DNA of 64,000 bases from Planctomycetota bacterium (lineage in GTDB: Bacteria > Planctomycetota > UBA1135 > GCA-002686595): the NCBI GenBank assembly GCA_014237855.1, contig JABACD010000004.1:1-64000 (forward strand). The letters run 5' to 3'. Below are positions 61,201 through 64,000 of the stretch, in pieces (the stretch's first letter is position 1; every line of letters starts with the position of its first letter). Both the position numbers and the translations under genes were made by a program. Below the pieces are notes generated by a model. That model did no database searches. It was given only the letters and a program-made list of their open reading frames with translations, and was not told the origin of the DNA.

Positions 61201-61288
61201 AGGTGATGTGGATCGCCAGGCGACCCCGGTCGTGGTGGAGGTCGTGGCCGGGGAGACTGCCGAGCTTACCCTGCATCTTCTGGAATGA
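58262..61288 (+). CDS. Giant membrane-anchored carboxypeptidase-regulatory-like repeat protein
   Basis: A 1008-residue protein anchored by one N-terminal helix (VVLPVLSFLVIAALGVGGWF). The rest is outside and made of at least eight beta-sandwich repeats of the carboxypeptidase-regulatory type, each opening with a phrase like LSGRVLDDLGQPVPDARVLV, GHVVDEAGTGIPGVGIETI or EGRVTDSEGRGVAGITVKV and ending near a DGRYRL/GHYVLRG turn. No catalytic motif is visible. A paralogue starts 220 bases downstream, and a shorter lipoprotein of the same type lies at 38.5 kb. Such proteins probably bind other surface molecules. I use the ATG at 58262, not the TTG at 58253. Confidence 0.82.
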   Translation: MRVVLPVLSFLVIAALGVGGWFLLGSRDSMERGASLSQEAALAPQEADQVMTLPGVGAPEIPVQGESSPVSERIDLVEEVPDQPTSIREIRSLSGRVLDDLGQPVPDARVLVGRSSEFGGIPLERLVGLAGELGRVEEGKTDGEGRFRLETSLRGELRFVIRAPAFAPLRSSREVTGGDVAMVADFILERGVILSGHVVDEAGTGIPGVGIETIEAASGGLFTLSWAASGREPQTRSGPGGAFEVNELAVGPYLLRLGHPEYLDLKVEGAVDRPGQAVTGMSLVMKRGSTIAGRVIGVEPGQASELLVRALPSSDVDIDMLDVFNGARLAELTADGSFELRGLGEGKYRLTAIEASDGESIFAEAKSAITIAETGQRDVLIDLRKPAGLTLRVLDATTNAPVTRFKVEAGVFRPRDLKDREGMVWPESPDGRATFPDVPPEELSTTAGSGAHLRVSAVGYESLSVTGVELAPGTVVDLGDVRLSPVATITVVVLDDLTGEPIEGARASLHVVDESMESGGRRVSMALNMNGDEGFVMSGQDGTSSGRTDEKGVVELPSLPGQRCSLEVSHRNYAQFQGDPVSLPQEGGLELEARMVKGGTVIVTVLGAEGAPKSGVRVRHSPAATMGSSRKSNSQGIVKFAHLAGGLYYFEIVEAAGPLIMSSDTASMTTGIAADGDHPARRGVEVEVREGASSEITLVARPEGSVSGRVTEAGEPLVGATISFEEGFGREDSLHRRMFGFAGGPSDRTDSQGRYRLDALKVGDYLMKVSHPKRAMQSSFEVSVHEGDNQIDQDLPVAILEGRVTDSEGRGVAGITVKVGRYREPGSGELPYARVGSLFIGTGSGGGMAISSEGVESFDSRTDANGHYVLRGVQDKVKLYVETSSSQYQAARSEPVTCGENQTRRDVDIEVYEAGEVRIAVLDAVGAPISMGWVELEFVGEADPMPDPVQGFIGDSGETSIGSLRPGRWRASGRTMAMYEGDVDRQATPVVVEVVAGETAELTLHLLE

Positions 61289-61323
61289 GTGGAGTGCTCG
61301 ATCGTCAGCTCACACGAGAGATG

Positions 61324-61343
61324 AGGGCGTTCCCGGACGCCCT
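61324..61343 (+). terminator. 7-bp GC-rich hairpin after the first giant repeat protein
   Basis: AGGGCGT (61324-61330) and ACGCCCT (61337-61343) pair perfectly around TCCCGG, 35 bases after the stop. No T tract follows, as with the other hairpins in this window. Confidence 0.45.
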
Positions 61344-61508
61344 GCTGCTGCCTTGATGGCGAGTAGGAGTTCATGGATCCGGTTGAACAAGAGTGAAGCT
61401 CCGAGATCACCAGTCCTCGTGTAGCATGGAGATATCTTGTTCCGGCGCGGATTCTTCTGTAGTCACCTCGCTGGAGTGAAGTAAAGAAGGCGCATCATCA
61501 GCAAGCCC

Positions 61509-64000
61509 ATGGGATCCAAACAAGTCCTCATCCTGCCGGGAGTCATCGCGCTGCTACTTGTGGCCTTGTGGCTCTGCTATGGCCTGATTGGTGGTGGTGA
61601 GGCACCAGCTGGATTGTTCGAATCGAATGCTGGTGGGGTTCATGCGGCAGAGGACATGGCAGCGCTCGAGGCGCCCTCCAGAGACCTCCAGCAGGATGGT
61701 GTGTCTCTGTCGGACGGGCGCGTCGAGATCGAGATCGATCCGGCTTCGACGGATCAGGCGATCGAGGAACCGCTCGTCGATGAGTTCGAAGGGCCGCGCT
61801 TGCGTGGGAAGGTGGTCAAGCCGGGAGGCGGGCCGGTTGCCGGCGCAAGGGTGATGATGTCCAGGGCTCGTTCCTGGATAACGACACCACCGGACATAGA
61901 AGTGGCCACTTCGAGCCAGGTCTATTCTCACTTGATCGAGTCCTTGACGGACTCCAAAGGTGAGTTCGTCCTGCACTCCGTCGAGCCTGGAAAGTACTCC
62001 ATCGCGATCTCGGCCTCCGGCTTCGCACCACTGAGACGTAAGGGGGTTCAGGTACCGGTGCATGAGGACTACAGCCTGGAGCTGTTCACGATGGAGCTGG
62101 GCGTTCAGCTCGCTGGGAAGGTGGTCGGAAACCGAGGCAAGGGGGTTGAAGGAGTTGTCGTGCTCTGCGCAGTCACTCCCATGGCTGGCTTCACAAGACT
62201 CGACATGCCTGGGCGAGGAATTCCTCTGACCACCACGGATGCGGACGGGCTCTTCGAGGTTGATACGCTGATGCCAGGGGCCTGGCACCTGATCTTTGAC
62301 AGCCCCAATCATCGCGTGGCAGAGCTGACCGGGAGTACCACGCCTGCCGGTGGAATCGAGCGTGGACTGGTGGTCAGCCTGGAACCAGGGCTGGAGATCG
62401 CTGGGACCGTGCTGGGGCTGGACCCGATCAGCGCCGGCCCACTTCGGGTGACTGCGCGTCACAACGACGATCAGCCCTCGGCCGCGGCGGACGAGATAGA
62501 GGGCAGCGAGCGCTATCGTCCTCGCCACGCGGAGGTCGGGGCTGATGGGGCCTTCGTGGTGAAGGGCTTGGCTGCCGGTGTCCAGTTCAAGCTTCAGCTC
62601 CTTCGGCAGAAGCGCAGCGGTCAGGTGAAGGCCGCGGTCAGCGCGGAGAGTCAGGGTGAGAAGCAACCGGCCAGTTCCACTCCAGTTGAAGCCAACGGGA
62701 CTGAAGAGCCTGCCCGTTGGGAGGAGGTCCATGGAGTTGATGAGGTGGTCGAGCTGGCGGGCGCTCGCCACGTCGAACTGAAGTATCGGGAAGAGGCGGC
62801 CCTTGTCTTGCTGGTCAAGAACTCCGAGACGGGGAGGCCGATTCAAGAAATGTACGTCTACCTGAGCGGGAAACGGCTTGGTGGCGATGGAATTCTCAAG
62901 GACGACTCAGACGAGGACCGCCTGTCCTTTCCCGGCGGTGCCATTCGCTATGACGGGCTGCGACCTCCTCCGGAAGGCAGTGATGTGACGCTCCGGATAC
63001 GAGCTGCTGGTTTTCAGGACTTCGAGAAGATGGGGGTGATGATTCGTCCCGGGATGGAGGTTGACCTGGGGGAGGTGGAGCTGAATCCCGCGCCGATCGG
63101 TCGGGTCAAGGTCATCGATGATGTGACGGGCAAGCCGGTCGAAGGTGCGAGGGTGGTCATGGCGAAGGCCGGCGACTCGAAGCATCTCAATACCTACGCC
63201 AAGCTGACTCGTACTCCCTCGCGGACCCACGAGCATGTGAAGCACGCTACAACCGACGCAAATGGAGTTGCCAGCCTGACTCCCTGGACTGGCGGCATCT
63301 GCCTGGTCAGAGCAGTCGCCGAGAACTACCTACCAGCCAGCGAGGCTCGCCTCACCCCACCCTTCGAGGAGATGGTCGAGCTACGCCTGAGCCGAGGTGG
63401 TGAGGTCACCGTCAGGTGCGTCGATGAGGCTGGCAATGCGGTGGCAGGGATGTACATCGAGCACCTGGTCGATGGCAAGAGCACCAGGTCCAATCGTGGC
63501 TGGAATGCTCAGCAATCGGCTGAAGAGAAGACGGACGAGGGGGGGGTCTTGCGGTTCTCGAATCTGCCGACCGGAAAGCACAGCTTCCGGGCCCTGGAGA
63601 GGAAGAAGGCCTGGGGCAACGGTGGAGAGTCCGCTGGATTCGAGGCGAGTGGAGATGTCCTTCTCACGGAGGGGGAGTCGAAAGAGCTCGAACTTCGGGT
63701 GGACGCCCGAGGGCAACTAGGGGTCACCATCCTCGAGTCGGGGCTGCCTCTGGCAGGCGCGCTGGTGAAGCTGTTTCCAGAGGATGGGGACACAGATGGG
63801 GAGTCCTGGTACTTCGGGTCGAGTGGCTCTGAGGATCCGCGGTCGAAGATCTCCGATCACCTGGGTCGGGCGAAGTTCACTGGCATCAAGGTCGGGCGCT
63901 ACACCCTCAAGGTTTCGCACGCGAACCGGCGAATGGTGACGTCGCGAGAGGTCATCATCTCGACGGAGCCGGACTCACTGTTGATCGAGCTGGGGCTCGC
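61509..64000 (+). CDS. Giant carboxypeptidase-regulatory-like repeat protein (3' end outside window)
   Basis: An ATG at 61509 opens a frame that stays open to the window end, 830 codons. It starts with a membrane helix (VLILPGVIALLLVALWLCYG), an acidic linker, and then beta-sandwich repeats (LRGKVVKPGGGPVAGARVMM, QLAGKVVGNRGKGVEGVVVL, RVKVIDDVTGKPVEGARVVM). The segment VGRYTLKVSHANRR near the end matches VGDYLMKVSHPKRA in the upstream neighbour, so the two are tandem paralogues. It is membrane-anchored with an outside domain. A long open frame on the opposite strand (61554-62846) is its shadow. The C-terminus cannot be described. Confidence 0.82.
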   Translation, partial: MGSKQVLILPGVIALLLVALWLCYGLIGGGEAPAGLFESNAGGVHAAEDMAALEAPSRDLQQDGVSLSDGRVEIEIDPASTDQAIEEPLVDEFEGPRLRGKVVKPGGGPVAGARVMMSRARSWITTPPDIEVATSSQVYSHLIESLTDSKGEFVLHSVEPGKYSIAISASGFAPLRRKGVQVPVHEDYSLELFTMELGVQLAGKVVGNRGKGVEGVVVLCAVTPMAGFTRLDMPGRGIPLTTTDADGLFEVDTLMPGAWHLIFDSPNHRVAELTGSTTPAGGIERGLVVSLEPGLEIAGTVLGLDPISAGPLRVTARHNDDQPSAAADEIEGSERYRPRHAEVGADGAFVVKGLAAGVQFKLQLLRQKRSGQVKAAVSAESQGEKQPASSTPVEANGTEEPARWEEVHGVDEVVELAGARHVELKYREEAALVLLVKNSETGRPIQEMYVYLSGKRLGGDGILKDDSDEDRLSFPGGAIRYDGLRPPPEGSDVTLRIRAAGFQDFEKMGVMIRPGMEVDLGEVELNPAPIGRVKVIDDVTGKPVEGARVVMAKAGDSKHLNTYAKLTRTPSRTHEHVKHATTDANGVASLTPWTGGICLVRAVAENYLPASEARLTPPFEEMVELRLSRGGEVTVRCVDEAGNAVAGMYIEHLVDGKSTRSNRGWNAQQSAEEKTDEGGVLRFSNLPTGKHSFRALERKKAWGNGGESAGFEASGDVLLTEGESKELELRVDARGQLGVTILESGLPLAGALVKLFPEDGDTDGESWYFGSSGSEDPRSKISDHLGRAKFTGIKVGRYTLKVSHANRRMVTSREVIISTEPDSLLIELGL

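Noticed and set aside
61554-62846. 430-codon open frame on the minus strand
   Set aside because: It is the shadow of the plus-strand giant repeat protein, which has clear repeats and a signal anchor; the minus translation is His/Arg/Leu-rich with no domain.

Overview
This is a GC-rich (roughly 60%), gene-dense bacterial chromosome segment with no rRNA, tRNA, CRISPR array or insertion sequence that I could recognise. The gene content suggests a Gram-negative member of the Planctomycetota or a close relative. The clues are an LpxB-type lipid A enzyme, a PrkA-YeaH-SpoVR operon, large secreted proteins with carboxypeptidase-regulatory-like beta-sandwich repeats, a sulfatase-like protein with an N-terminal membrane domain, secreted HExxH metallopeptidases and an ABC permease fused to a CPBP protease. 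The phylum call is an inference; no marker gene in the window settles it.

Layout, left to right. 0-4 kb: the start of a secreted protein, then on the minus strand a three-gene ABC exporter (COG4586/4587/3694 type) behind a glutaminyl-cyclase-like M28 lipoprotein. 4-9 kb: the prkA-yeaH-spoVR operon. 9-16 kb: a triple-domain phospholipid repair protein (MFS-PlsC-AMP ligase), then a minus-strand Nudix / peptidase-S51-like / FAD oxidoreductase group and a thioesterase. 16-28 kb: an EamA transporter, a secreted DUF6259-like protein, a surface-glycan cluster (FkbM methyltransferase, flippase, SGNH protein), a Lys/Ala-rich exported protein, a DprE2-DprE1-like pair and a beta-lactamase-fold lipoprotein. 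27-36 kb: ApaH-like phosphatase and sulfatase-like protein, a small basic protein, and a Nat-type ABC exporter with a permease-CPBP fusion. 36-44 kb: signal peptidase I, SDR, aldehyde dehydrogenase, a lipoprotein, FAH hydrolase, a secreted alpha/alpha-toroid protein and an iodotyrosine-deiodinase homologue. 44-50 kb: LpxB, ECF sigma factor, anti-sigma factor, YbjQ; a TPR protein; another ABC exporter; an LPS-kinase-like protein; a glutamine amidotransferase. 51-64 kb: TrkA/TrkH potassium uptake, a lipoprotein with two HExxH metallopeptidases, and two tandem giant carboxypeptidase-regulatory-like proteins, the second cut by the window end.

Much of the window serves the cell envelope: lipid A, phospholipid remodelling, polyprenyl-sugar chemistry, export, secreted peptidases and signal peptidase. 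Genes are packed with ATGA, TGATG, GTGA and TAGTG junctions, so translational coupling looks common. Shine-Dalgarno sites are scarce. Instead, nine transcription-unit starts carry a TANNNT hexamer 6-10 nt before the start codon, which I read as leaderless promoters; two of them share almost the same -35 box (TTTCACC). Several operons end in GC-rich hairpins without a T tract.

The items most worth following up are the iodotyrosine-deiodinase homologue with an intact substrate-binding triad, the DprE1/DprE2-like pair outside the Actinobacteria, the Thr-nucleophile sulfatase-like protein, the leaderless promoter pattern and the coupled leader ORF / small basic protein.
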